This document shows positions 8,223 to 15,870 of a stretch of 64,000 nt of DNA, in pieces (position 1 is the stretch's first letter; every line of letters begins with the position of its first letter). Source of the DNA: CALAGB01 sp963789565 (GTDB lineage Bacteria; Chloroflexota; Chloroflexia; Thermomicrobiales; Thermomicrobiaceae); contig CAWBKX010000002.1 in NCBI GenBank assembly GCA_963789565.1, positions 1,798,001-1,862,000 on the forward strand, in the 5' to 3' direction. Under the pieces are notes generated by a model. The model did not search any database, had not been told where the DNA came from, and saw nothing but the letters and a program-made list of their open reading frames with translations. The position numbers were made by a program, and so were the translations under genes.

Positions 8223-8393
8223 TTACACGAACGTGTCGAACCAGTTGAGCGTGCGCGTGAGAAAGTCGACGCGATACTCGGCCGGCCCGGCGCTGGTGAA
8301 GCCGTGCGCCTGACCCGGATAGCGCACGAACTCGACCTCACATCCCGCCTTGCACAGCGCCACGAAGAGCTCTTCCGATTGCCTCAGCAATGG
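8223..8393 (-). pseudogene. C-terminal remnant of an S9 (prolyl-oligopeptidase-type) peptidase
   Basis: About 56 codons read PLLRQSEELFVALCKAGCEV and then EFVRYPGQAHGF, ending with LTRTLNWFDTFV. This is the classic C-terminal strand-helix of S9 peptidases, including the catalytic His of GQAHGF and the terminal WFD helix. Upstream of about 8393 the frame runs into the methyltransferase gene and no further S9 sequence or start is visible, so the catalytic Ser and Asp are missing. It is a decayed fragment, distinct from the intact S9 gene at 60726-62633. Confidence 0.7.
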
Positions 8394-8448
8394 CAACGAG
8401 CGTAGACTGCGGCTCAACGGATCGCCAACAAACGTCTGAGAGGTCCCC

Positions 8449-9282
8449 GTGTCTGAGTCGCGGCCATCATCGGTGCCATCGGAGATCGTCAACCACTACG
8501 GGCAAGGAGTTGAAGCTGGTCGCCTGACGTCCAGCTATGGCAGCCTCGAACTGCTGCGCACGCAAGAGATTCTGACCCGCTTTCTGCCCGATCCCCCGGC
8601 GACCATCTGCGACGTTGGCGGCGGACCCGGCGTCTACGCCACCTGGTTGGCTCGAGGCGGCTACGAAGTTCACCTGATCGACGCGGTCGAACTCCACGTC
8701 CAGCAGGCGCGAGAGGCCTCATCGGCGCAACCCGATACACCCATTGCTTCCTGTACGCATGGGGATGCCCGTCGGCTGGACCTCGAGGAGAACAGCGTCG
8801 ATGCCACGTTGCTCCTGGGGCCGCTCTATCACTTGACGGAACGTAGCGATCGCGTCCAGGCGCTGCGAGAAGCCGGGCGCATCACTCGACCAGGTGGACT
8901 GATTTTCGTTGCGGCCATCTCCCGCTTCGCGTCGCTCTTGGATGGCATGTTCCGCGGATTCATCGCCGATTCGGAGTTTCAGACGATCATGCGGGAGGAT
9001 CTGCGCAGCGGGCAGCACCGTAATCCGAACGACCGCGACCATTTCTTCACCACCGCGTATTTCCACCGCCCGGAGGAGCTACGCGTCGAGTTCGCCTCTG
9101 CCGGGCTGACTCATATGCAGACGTTGGCGGTCGAGGGACCAGCCGGGTTCATTCAAAAGGTCACGGATGGTTGGGAAGACCCGCAATGGCGCGCGCAGGT
9201 TCTGGAGACGATCCGGCTGATCGAAGCAGAACCGGCCGTCCTCGGTGCCAGCCCGCATTTGCTGGCCATCGGCCGCACCTGA
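8449..9282 (+). CDS. Class I SAM-dependent methyltransferase
   Basis: A 277-residue methyltransferase. SAM-binding motif I is ATICDVGGGPGVYATWLARG near residue 50-70, with the acidic end of strand 2 as HLIDAVELH, motif II as ATLLLGPLYHL and motif III at ITRPGGLIFVAA. The start is a GTG at 8449 (MSESRPSSVPSEIVNHYGQG) behind GAGAGG. The acceptor is unknown; the LYHL motif after strand 4 is frequent in small-molecule methyltransferases of the Methyltransf_11/25 group. It overlaps nothing real and is monocistronic; its first codons lie 56 bp from the S9 remnant. Confidence 0.88.
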   Translation: MSESRPSSVPSEIVNHYGQGVEAGRLTSSYGSLELLRTQEILTRFLPDPPATICDVGGGPGVYATWLARGGYEVHLIDAVELHVQQAREASSAQPDTPIASCTHGDARRLDLEENSVDATLLLGPLYHLTERSDRVQALREAGRITRPGGLIFVAAISRFASLLDGMFRGFIADSEFQTIMREDLRSGQHRNPNDRDHFFTTAYFHRPEELRVEFASAGLTHMQTLAVEGPAGFIQKVTDGWEDPQWRAQVLETIRLIEAEPAVLGASPHLLAIGRT

Positions 9283-9392
9283 GCTTAGCCCCCACCGATC
9301 AAAAGCATCCCTTCACAGGCACGTCACTCATCTGAGGCGAGATATATTCTTCACCACCGCCGGTCATCTTTGTAAGTTAACGTTGTGCCCTA

Positions 9393-9421
9393 TTGACACA
9401 CTCGAACGTATGTCCTAGTAT
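9393..9421 (+). promoter_or_regulatory. Sigma-70-type promoter with a direct-repeat site
   Basis: TTGACA (9393-9398) and TAGTAT (9416-9421) are separated by 17 bp, ahead of the VOC gene. Overlapping the -10, TATGTCC occurs twice 10 bp apart (about 9409-9425), one helical turn, which suggests an operator for an activator or repressor encoded elsewhere. Confidence 0.65.
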
Positions 9422-9467
9422 GTCCGTACACCTTAACCGTTGCCGCTCAGTGAAAGGAGCGACGCGT

Positions 9468-9821
9468 ATGGCCCAGTATCCGATCGTTCACGTCGAGATA
9501 CCAACCACCGATCGGGAGGCGTCCGGGAAGTTCTACTCGGAACTCTTCGGGTGGGAAGTTCAACAGCATCCAGATATGAACTACGCCACGTTTGCCTCCG
9601 AAGGCGGACCGGGCGGCGGCTTCCCCACGATCGATGGCCAGATGGTGAAAGCGGGTGACATCAAGATTTACGTTGCCTCATCGGACATCGAAGAGACTCT
9701 GCAGCGCGCCAATGCGCTCGGTGCGCAAACGCTCGTTGAAAAGATGGAGATCCCTGGCTACGGTTTCTTCGCCTTCTTCATGGATCCGTTTGGCAACCCG
9801 ATTGGCCTGTTCTCAATGTAG
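9468..9821 (+). CDS. VOC (glyoxalase/bleomycin resistance) family protein
   Basis: A 117-residue vicinal-oxygen-chelate fold protein. It begins MAQYPIVHVEIPTTDREASG and shows FYSELFGWEV in the first beta-alpha-beta module, then IKIYVASSDIEETLQRANALG and ending GFFAFFMDPFGNPIGLFSM in the second. The ATG at 9468 follows AAAGGAG. Metal ligands are partly recognisable (His9 and a Glu/Asp position), but such short single-domain members have unknown substrates. The promoter at 9393 serves this gene alone. Confidence 0.85.
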   Translation: MAQYPIVHVEIPTTDREASGKFYSELFGWEVQQHPDMNYATFASEGGPGGGFPTIDGQMVKAGDIKIYVASSDIEETLQRANALGAQTLVEKMEIPGYGFFAFFMDPFGNPIGLFSM

Positions 9822-9881
9822 TTCCTCAGCATTCAGCGTATCCCCCGGCACGCTGATGCGACCTTCCCCTCCCTAACCTCT

Positions 9882-9920
9882 GCGCCCGCCCGACCCACAT
9901 TGTGGGTATCAGGCGGGCGC
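9882..9920. terminator. Nested hairpin between convergent genes
   Basis: GCGCCCGCC (9882-9890) pairs with GGCGGGCGC (9912-9920) and CCCACA (9894-9899) with TGTGGG (9901-9906). It sits between the VOC gene and the stop of the TetR gene, so it can serve both transcripts, though U-tracts are poor. Confidence 0.55.
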
Positions 9921-10544
9921 GGCCTCATGTTGACCGGGCACGGACTGCACACCTGACCAGACCGTATCGACGAGCCTGCGCAGCCGTTCAGGCAGGTGAG
10001 CAACGTCCATGCGCCGGAACAGAATGTTCAAAACGGCCGTCCCCGCGATCATGTCCATCACCAGATCGATGTCGGCGTCTGACCGCACATCGCCTCGGGC
10101 GATACCGCGGAGCAGCAACTGTCGCCCGATCTCCTGGCGTTTCGCGATCAGACTGTTCCAGACGATCTCCATCAGTTCAGGGTCGCTCACGGCGGCGCCT
10201 GCCACCCCGCCGATCATCGGACCCAGGATTGTCGAGGTCGAGACACGCGCGAAATCACGCACGAGCGCAAGCAGATCGTCACGGGTATTGCCGGTATCCG
10301 GCGCCCGGACGTCGTCATCGATCGAGGAAAGAGCCGCGGCAACCAACTCTCGCTTCGATGACCAGCGACGATAGATGGTGGCCTTACCAACTCCAGCGCG
10401 CGCCGCCACCGCCTCGATGCTCATACCGTCGAGACCCTGCTCGATGAGCAGCTGGAGCGTCGCATCGAGGATCGCTCGACGAGCTTGGTCGCTGCGCGGG
10501 CGGCCGGGACGGCGCACAACGGTCGCCGGTAGGTCCTCGCTCAT
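9909..10544 (-). CDS. TetR-family regulator of the adjacent efflux pump
   Basis: A 211-residue TetR protein. The DNA-binding domain is clear: RRAILDATLQLLIEQGLDGM, then SIEAVAARAGVGKATIYRRW at about residues 20-60. The C-terminal ligand domain resembles the TetR_C_11 type. Its ATG overlaps the TGA of the DHA2 transporter gene (ATGA at 10541-10544), so the two are translationally coupled. It almost certainly represses the pump operon through the inverted repeat at 12118-12142 and is thereby autoregulated. Confidence 0.92.
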   Translation of the reverse strand: MSEDLPATVVRRPGRPRSDQARRAILDATLQLLIEQGLDGMSIEAVAARAGVGKATIYRRWSSKRELVAAALSSIDDDVRAPDTGNTRDDLLALVRDFARVSTSTILGPMIGGVAGAAVSDPELMEIVWNSLIAKRQEIGRQLLLRGIARGDVRSDADIDLVMDMIAGTAVLNILFRRMDVAHLPERLRRLVDTVWSGVQSVPGQHEAAPA

Positions 10545-12103
10545 CGGCGGGTCCCGCTCATTTCCAGGGCTGGAACGCTCTCTGTCGGTGACTCATCCTC
10601 CTCTTCAGGCGCCCGAGCCGGGAGGAAGGCCAGCGAGATGAGCGCACCGAAGAGGGCCACGCCCGCAGCCGCCACCAACGTCACGTCCATGCCATGGATG
10701 AATGCGCTGTTGGCGCCGGACATCAGCAGATTGCCGTCGAACCCGCCAACTTGATTGGCGACCTGCGCGGCCGCGCCGATCGAATCGCGCACCATCGCCG
10801 CCTGCGCCGGTGGGAATCCCGAGGCCACGTCACCAATGCGATTGCCATAAGCCGTCGACAGGATGCTGCCCAACACCGCGACTCCCAACGCTCCACCGAC
10901 CTGGCGCATGGTGTCGTTGACGGCAGAGCCGACGCCAGCGTTGGAACGTGGCACCGAGCCCATGATCGAGTCAGTGGCTGGAGCCATCGTCAGGCCCATG
11001 CCCAAACCGATGACCGGGATACTTGTGCCGATCAACACGTAGCCGCTCGTTGCGGTCGCGCGGGACATGACGAAGAGGCCGATGGCTACAATCGACAGTC
11101 CACCGGCGACCACCACTTTCGTGCCCAGCAGCCGCACGAGTCGCACGCTCGATGGTGCGCCGACCAGAATGCCGAGAGCGACTGGCGTGATGCGGATCCC
11201 CGCCTGCAGGGTGCTGTACTGCAGCACCACCTGCAGATATTGCGTCAGGAAGAACATCGAGCCAAAGAGCGCGAAGAAGACCAATGCGATGGAGAGGCTG
11301 GCCGCCGAAAACCGCGGGTTACGGAAGAAGCGCAGATTGAGCATCGGCCGCGCGCTGCGCTGCTCCCACAGGGCGAATGCCGCCAACAGCACGGCGCCCA
11401 CGACGAACGCGATCCAACTGCGCAGACTCAGCCAGCCGTAGTTCGGCGCCTCGATGATGCCGTAGAGCAGGACCCCCAAACCGGCGATCGAGAGGACCGC
11501 GCCGATCGGATCGAGCGACGCGTGCTCCGGATCCTTCGACTCCGGTACCAGGAAGAATCCCGCGATCAACGCCACGGCGATGATCGGCACGTTGACCAGG
11601 AAGACCGAGCCCCACCAGAAGTGCTCCAGCAACCAACCACCGATGACCGGGCCAAGCGGTATGGCAATACCGGCTGTCGCGGTCCAGATGGCGATGGCGC
11701 GACCGCGTTCTTTCGGTGGGAAGATGTTGGTCAGGATCGAGAGAGTGGATGGCATGATGAAGGCCCCGCCGAAACCCATCAGCGCACGGCTGGCGATCAG
11801 TTGCGTGCTGGTTCCTGAATAGGCGGAACAGAAAGAGCCGGCCACGAAGATGAGCATGCCGAAATTGAGCATTCGCTTGCGGCCGAAGCGGTCACCAAGG
11901 CTGCCCGCTGTCAGCAGCATCCCGGCAAAAACCAGAACGTAGGAGTCGACGATCCATTGCAGCTCGCTGGCGCTGGCCGACAGGTCCCGCACCAACGTCG
12001 GGAGCGCGACGTTGAGGACGGTATTGTCAAGACCAATGACCAGCAAGCTGCCGCAGAGGACGATCAGCGCCCACCATCTGCGCTCGTACTGTTCTCGTTC
12101 CAT
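10541..12103 (-). CDS. DHA2-family (EmrB/QacA-type) 14-TM drug exporter
   Basis: A 520-residue major facilitator with fourteen predicted membrane helices. Motif C-like and motif A signatures are present: LDNTVLNVALPTLVRDL in helix 1, then TAGSLGDRFGRKRMLNFG in the loop 2-3 and the paired GPVIGGWLLEHF motif in helix 5. It is a proton-drug antiporter of the cytoplasmic membrane. The ATG at 12103 (MEREQYERRWWALIVLCGSL) follows GGAGA. It is the first gene of a two-gene operon with the TetR gene and is preceded by a well-formed promoter and operator. Confidence 0.92.
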   Translation of the reverse strand: MEREQYERRWWALIVLCGSLLVIGLDNTVLNVALPTLVRDLSASASELQWIVDSYVLVFAGMLLTAGSLGDRFGRKRMLNFGMLIFVAGSFCSAYSGTSTQLIASRALMGFGGAFIMPSTLSILTNIFPPKERGRAIAIWTATAGIAIPLGPVIGGWLLEHFWWGSVFLVNVPIIAVALIAGFFLVPESKDPEHASLDPIGAVLSIAGLGVLLYGIIEAPNYGWLSLRSWIAFVVGAVLLAAFALWEQRSARPMLNLRFFRNPRFSAASLSIALVFFALFGSMFFLTQYLQVVLQYSTLQAGIRITPVALGILVGAPSSVRLVRLLGTKVVVAGGLSIVAIGLFVMSRATATSGYVLIGTSIPVIGLGMGLTMAPATDSIMGSVPRSNAGVGSAVNDTMRQVGGALGVAVLGSILSTAYGNRIGDVASGFPPAQAAMVRDSIGAAAQVANQVGGFDGNLLMSGANSAFIHGMDVTLVAAAGVALFGALISLAFLPARAPEEEDESPTESVPALEMSGTRR

Positions 12104-12117
12104 GCACGTCTCCAAAT

Positions 12118-12171
12118 ACGAAACGATACGTTCTCGTTTCGTAATATAGCAGGAGCGAATTGATCTGACAA
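12118..12171 (-). promoter_or_regulatory. Promoter and TetR operator of the efflux operon
   Basis: Reading the minus strand, TTGTCA (12166-12171) and TATATT (12143-12148) are spaced 17 bp. Immediately downstream lies the inverted repeat ACGAAACGA (12118-12126) / TCGTTTCGT (12134-12142), nine-base arms with a seven-base centre, a size typical of TetR operators and placed to block promoter clearance. Confidence 0.85.
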
Positions 12172-12264
12172 GCGGGTATGCCGGAATCGTACGCCTTCGG
12201 CGTGCGTTATGCTGGCGAGGATGTCGACGACCTGCAAACACGACAATTGAAGGGGCGGCCACCC

Positions 12265-12678
12265 ATGTTTTCATCGGAGGAGCACGCGCTACTCGAGACG
12301 TCTGCCTTTGCGTTTTTGTCGACGTTGCTGCCCGACGGCACGCCGCAGATGACGGTGATGTGGTATCGGCTGGTTGACGACGAGATACATATGATCACGC
12401 CCGCCTCGACGCGCAAAGCGCGCAATCTGACGCAGGACGGCCGTGCCGCGATCGTCGTCAGTGACCCGGACAGCGGTTACCGCTACGTCGAGATGCGCGG
12501 GACCATCGAACTGAGACGCGATCCGGACGCCATTCGTGAGGCGTTGTTGGGCATTGCGACGCGCTACATCGGGGCGGAGCGCGCCGTGCCCTATACCGAT
12601 GCACGAGATCCGAGCCAACGCGTCCTGATGGTCTTTCACCCCGAGCACGTGCACGGCCACTTCGCTGGCAGGCCATAG
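12265..12678 (+). CDS. PPOX-class (pyridoxamine oxidase-fold) FMN/F420-binding protein
   Basis: A 137-residue split-barrel protein. FLSTLLPDGTPQMTVMWYRL followed by MITPASTRKARNLTQDGRAA and VSDPDSGYRYVEMRG are the usual strands and phosphate-binding basic segment of the PPOX family, in which this branch commonly uses F420 or FMN. The ATG at 12265 matches the normal family start (MFSSEEHALLE); an ATG at 12178 would add 29 residues that reach into the divergent promoter. It is divergent from the efflux operon. An F420-type role fits the LLM oxidoreductase at 57113. Confidence 0.8.
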   Translation: MFSSEEHALLETSAFAFLSTLLPDGTPQMTVMWYRLVDDEIHMITPASTRKARNLTQDGRAAIVVSDPDSGYRYVEMRGTIELRRDPDAIREALLGIATRYIGAERAVPYTDARDPSQRVLMVFHPEHVHGHFAGRP

Positions 12679-13192
12679 CCTGTGCGTTGGGGCCAATGTT
12701 CGTCTGTTCGGGCGGCACAGCAGGCCGGCAATTTGTCGGCACTCTGCGCAAGGCGCCGGTAGGAGCGAAGCTTGACTTCGCCCGAGAGGTGAATGACGCG
12801 CTCTTGTCGCCTTCACCCATCGAGCATTCCGCGTTACTCCCACCGCGCGAGCCGCCAACCTCTTGAATCGGAGCGGCGAAGGGCGATCGCCAAACGATCG
12901 GATACGCTCCAATCCACCCGCATACGCACTGTCGAGCGCGACGTATGTGTCGTGCATACGACTGAAGGGTGACATCGAGCTCTTCAATTACCTGAGTGTT
13001 TACCCAACGAGGTTGGCGAGGTCAGGCTTCGCCGCTACCGCCACGTCAATGTGAATGGCCGTGATCGTCGAGGTCGTATCGTCAACGCGAAGTGGGCGAC
13101 GCATGCGTCGCCCGTACAGACGAGGGTGCAAGTGGAACACGGTAGTTAATCGCGCGTTCGGATGGCGAGCGAGCCGAGAGCGAGATGCGGGC
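12679..13192. other. Gene-poor interval with palindromes
   Basis: No convincing gene. It holds a GCGAAG-CTTGA-CTTCGC hairpin at 12765-12781 and the perfect 20-bp palindrome GGGCGACGCATGCGTCGCCC at 13094-13113. Both look like members of dispersed GTAGG...-type palindromic repeats of the genome. Confidence 0.6.
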
Positions 13193-13948
13193 TCAGTCCT
13201 GGTCGCCGGTGAGCAGGCTGGTCAGCCGCAGTTCTGGCGGGACTTCGGGCCAGGCACGAAAGAGCGTGGCGACCGTCTCCGGCTCCTGGCTCAGCTGCGC
13301 CGAGCGCTCGAGCGCATCCTTGATATGACGCGCATGGAAGAGGAGCGCCTCCAGCTTGACGCTCGAAGTCCCGTTGACGTCGATCCAGGTGTTGGGCTGA
13401 CCGTCCGGTAGCCCTGCCACGTTGAACTGACGTGCCCGGTCGGGACGCACCGCGTCGTAATAGAGCTCACGCACACCAGCGCCCTCAGCCCGCGCGCGAT
13501 GGAACGCGGTTGTCGTCGCGTGCGAGATGACCTGATGATCGGGGTGGCCGGTGATGCCACCCGGGCCAAAGGTGAAGACGATCTCTGGAAGGTAGCGATT
13601 GATGGCCGCGAAGATCAGTGCCTCGATCTGCTCCTCCGGAACGTGCGACAGCGATCCGTCCTCGTAGCCCAGCAGTTCGATCCCGGCATAGCCAATGACC
13701 GCGGCGGCTTCGCGCAGATCCTCTTCACGCAGTCTGGCGAGGGAGGGTCCACTGGCACGCACTCCCTCAATTGGCTCGCCCTGCTCGCCGCGCGTGGCGA
13801 AGACTCCATGAATCACCGCGCCTCGCCGCGCGTACTTTGCCAGGACAGCCGCTGGACCAAAGCTTTCGTCGTCCGGATGCGCGTACACCGTGAGTATGCG
13901 GGGCGACAGTAGCGCCACGTTCGTCGGCTCCAAGAGAGAGTCAGTCAT
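13193..13948 (-). CDS. PIG-L/LmbE family deacetylase (second copy)
   Basis: A 251-residue zinc-dependent deacetylase. The metal motif TVYAHPDDESFGPAAVLAKY is near residue 20 and GHPDHQVISHAT near 145. It starts at ATG 13948 behind GGAG. The overall build is closer to MshB/Mca-type proteins than the 6233-6934 paralogue, with the HPDDE form of the motif, but substrate is not deducible. It is divergent from the corrinoid-uptake genes. Confidence 0.88.
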   Translation of the reverse strand: MTDSLLEPTNVALLSPRILTVYAHPDDESFGPAAVLAKYARRGAVIHGVFATRGEQGEPIEGVRASGPSLARLREEDLREAAAVIGYAGIELLGYEDGSLSHVPEEQIEALIFAAINRYLPEIVFTFGPGGITGHPDHQVISHATTTAFHRARAEGAGVRELYYDAVRPDRARQFNVAGLPDGQPNTWIDVNGTSSVKLEALLFHARHIKDALERSAQLSQEPETVATLFRAWPEVPPELRLTSLLTGDQD

Positions 13949-14075
13949 CTGCTCCGTTATCCTCTTACTCTCGTCACATCATTGCGCGCGAAGGCGCATC
14001 GTCTCGAACCGGCACCAAGCTACAGTATGATTGCAAGCACGTGGCCCGGTTCCATCCCACTGAAAGGATGCCAGA

Positions 14076-15017
14076 ATGCGGATCGTCTCGCTTCTCCCAA
14101 GCACCACCGAGATCTGCTATGCACTCGGCTTGGGCGAGCAGCTCGTCGCCGTGACGCACGAGTGCGACTTCCCGCCCGCGGCCCGGCAAAAGCCGCAGAT
14201 TACCCGTAACGTCCTCCCAGCCGACGTGACCGACAGCGCGGAAATCGACCGTCTGGTACGCGATCGTCTGAGTCGCGGCGAGGCCATCTACGAGATGGAC
14301 GTCGACCTCCTCAGGCAGCTTGAACCGGACCTCATCCTTACGCAGGAGCTCTGCCCCGTCTGCGCGGTCTCCTACGACGACGTGCTGCAAATCGCACGCA
14401 CGCTGCCACGCCAACCGCAGGTCCTCTCGGTCGAACCGACCAGCGTCGACGGCGTGCTGGATTCGATCGTCGCCGTGGGCAAAGCCGCCGACCGCGAACG
14501 CGTGGCGGAGGCAGTCGTGCGGGCGTTGCGCCATCGCGTGGACTGGATCGGACGGCGCATCGAGGCAGCCGGTGGCTCATCACGCAGAGTCGTCTGCCTC
14601 GAGTGGCTCGATCCTTTGATGGTCGGTGGACATTGGGTTCCGGAGATGGTCGCGCTGGCTGGTGGGGACGACGTGCTGGGCACGGCGGGCGGACGCTCGG
14701 TCTACGTCAACTGGGAGCAGATCGTCGAGGCGGCGCCGGACGTATTGGTGCTCATGCCATGCGGCAACGGTTTGGACCACACGGTGGCCGAAGCCGAAAA
14801 GCTGCGCGAACTTCCTCGACTAGACGCCATCCCGGCGGTGCGCAATGAGCAGGTCTACGCCGTGGACGGTTCCAGCTATTTCAATCGTCCTGGTCCACGT
14901 CTGATCAATGGGATCGAGATTCTGGCCGAGATCCTGCACCCCGAAGTCTTTGGCGGCATCGCTCCACAGCACGCCGTGCAGCCGGTGCAGTTGTTGCACC
15001 ACGAATCGTTGAGATGA
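14076..15017 (+). CDS. BtuF-like corrinoid-binding protein
   Basis: A 313-residue type III periplasmic-binding-fold protein of the BtuF/cobalamin-binding branch: MRIVSLLPSTTEICYALGLG, VAVTHECDFPP, PDLILTQELCPVCAVSYDDV and PDVLVLMPCGNGLDHTVAEA. No signal peptide or lipobox is visible, as in many 'cobalamin-binding' homologues that start directly with this strand, so its location is unclear. AAAGGA lies seven bases before the ATG. Its stop overlaps the start of the ECF S-component gene (ATGA), which supports joint work in corrinoid uptake or salvage. Confidence 0.82.
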   Translation: MRIVSLLPSTTEICYALGLGEQLVAVTHECDFPPAARQKPQITRNVLPADVTDSAEIDRLVRDRLSRGEAIYEMDVDLLRQLEPDLILTQELCPVCAVSYDDVLQIARTLPRQPQVLSVEPTSVDGVLDSIVAVGKAADRERVAEAVVRALRHRVDWIGRRIEAAGGSSRRVVCLEWLDPLMVGGHWVPEMVALAGGDDVLGTAGGRSVYVNWEQIVEAAPDVLVLMPCGNGLDHTVAEAEKLRELPRLDAIPAVRNEQVYAVDGSSYFNRPGPRLINGIEILAEILHPEVFGGIAPQHAVQPVQLLHHESLR

Positions 15018-15862
15018 CGGGTCGGCGCCATCCGTCCCTTCTGGTCATCGTGGCCAGCATCGTCGGCGGCATGACGATCCTCTACCCATTCCTGCTTCCA
15101 TTGATGGGTCAGCAGGACCGGCTCGCTCAGCGAGGCGTCGAGGTGCCACTCCTCTTCGCCATCCTCAGCGGCATCTGCCTCTTGACCATCCTGGTTCAAA
15201 TCCAGCAATCGACAACCGGACCAAGTGCGTCCGAATCGAAGTTGGTGGCGCTTCTCGGTGTGCTGGTCGCCACCGATGCGGCCCTGCGCCTGATCCCGAC
15301 CGTGCTGGGCGCATCGCCGATCTTCCTGCTGATCATTCTGACCGGCTTCGCCTACGGCGCCGACTTCGGCTTCCTGATGGGCGCACTGACGCTTCTCGTC
15401 TCGGCCTTCATCACGGGCGGCATCGGTCCGTGGCTTCCGTTTCAGATGCTCTGCGCCGGATGGATCGGGTTGACCGCCGGACTCCTGCCGCGCACCGGCG
15501 TGAAGCGAGAGATCGCCTTGCTGGCATTCTTCGGAGCGCTGTGGGGCTTCCTCTTCGGCGCCTTCATGAACCTGTGGGAGTGGCCCTTCGCCGCTCCAGG
15601 GCTGCAGGAGCAGGTTGGGCTCTACTGGGCTCCTGGGATGAGTCTGTGGCAGACGCTCCACACCTATGCCCACTACTATCTGGTGACATCGCTGGTCTAC
15701 GACCTCTTCCGCGCGGTCGCCAACGTCGCACTCGTCCTGCTGTTGGCCCACCCCGTCTTGATGCTGCTCGATCGCTTCCGCGAGCGCTTCAGCTGGCAGC
15801 CCTGGACACCCTTCGAAACGGGCGCGTCCAGCCCCTCCGCTGCCATCGCGCCTGAAGTCTGA
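15014..15862 (+). CDS. ECF transporter S component (probably corrinoid)
   Basis: A 282-residue integral membrane protein with six to seven hydrophobic segments. The central part (LLGVLVATDAALRLIPTVLG, then FGFLMGALTLLVSAFITGGI and GPWLPFQMLCAGWIGLTAGL) is the familiar energy-coupling-factor S-component pattern, including the short Ala/Gly interface helices that contact EcfT. Coupling to a BtuF-like gene makes a cobamide the likely ligand. No EcfA/EcfT genes are here, so it would share a group II energising module from elsewhere. The C-terminal 30 residues are polar and disordered. Confidence 0.82.
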   Translation: MTGRRHPSLLVIVASIVGGMTILYPFLLPLMGQQDRLAQRGVEVPLLFAILSGICLLTILVQIQQSTTGPSASESKLVALLGVLVATDAALRLIPTVLGASPIFLLIILTGFAYGADFGFLMGALTLLVSAFITGGIGPWLPFQMLCAGWIGLTAGLLPRTGVKREIALLAFFGALWGFLFGAFMNLWEWPFAAPGLQEQVGLYWAPGMSLWQTLHTYAHYYLVTSLVYDLFRAVANVALVLLLAHPVLMLLDRFRERFSWQPWTPFETGASSPSAAIAPEV

Positions 15863-15870
15863 GTCACGCA

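Noticed and set aside
10694..11818. 374-codon plus-strand frame
   Set aside because: Antisense of the DHA2 exporter; its translation is rich in Arg, His and Gln in a way typical of shadow frames.
13949..14075. Cobalamin riboswitch upstream of the BtuF-like gene
   Set aside because: The space is too short and I see no B12-box-like sequence; only a vague CCCACTG is present.
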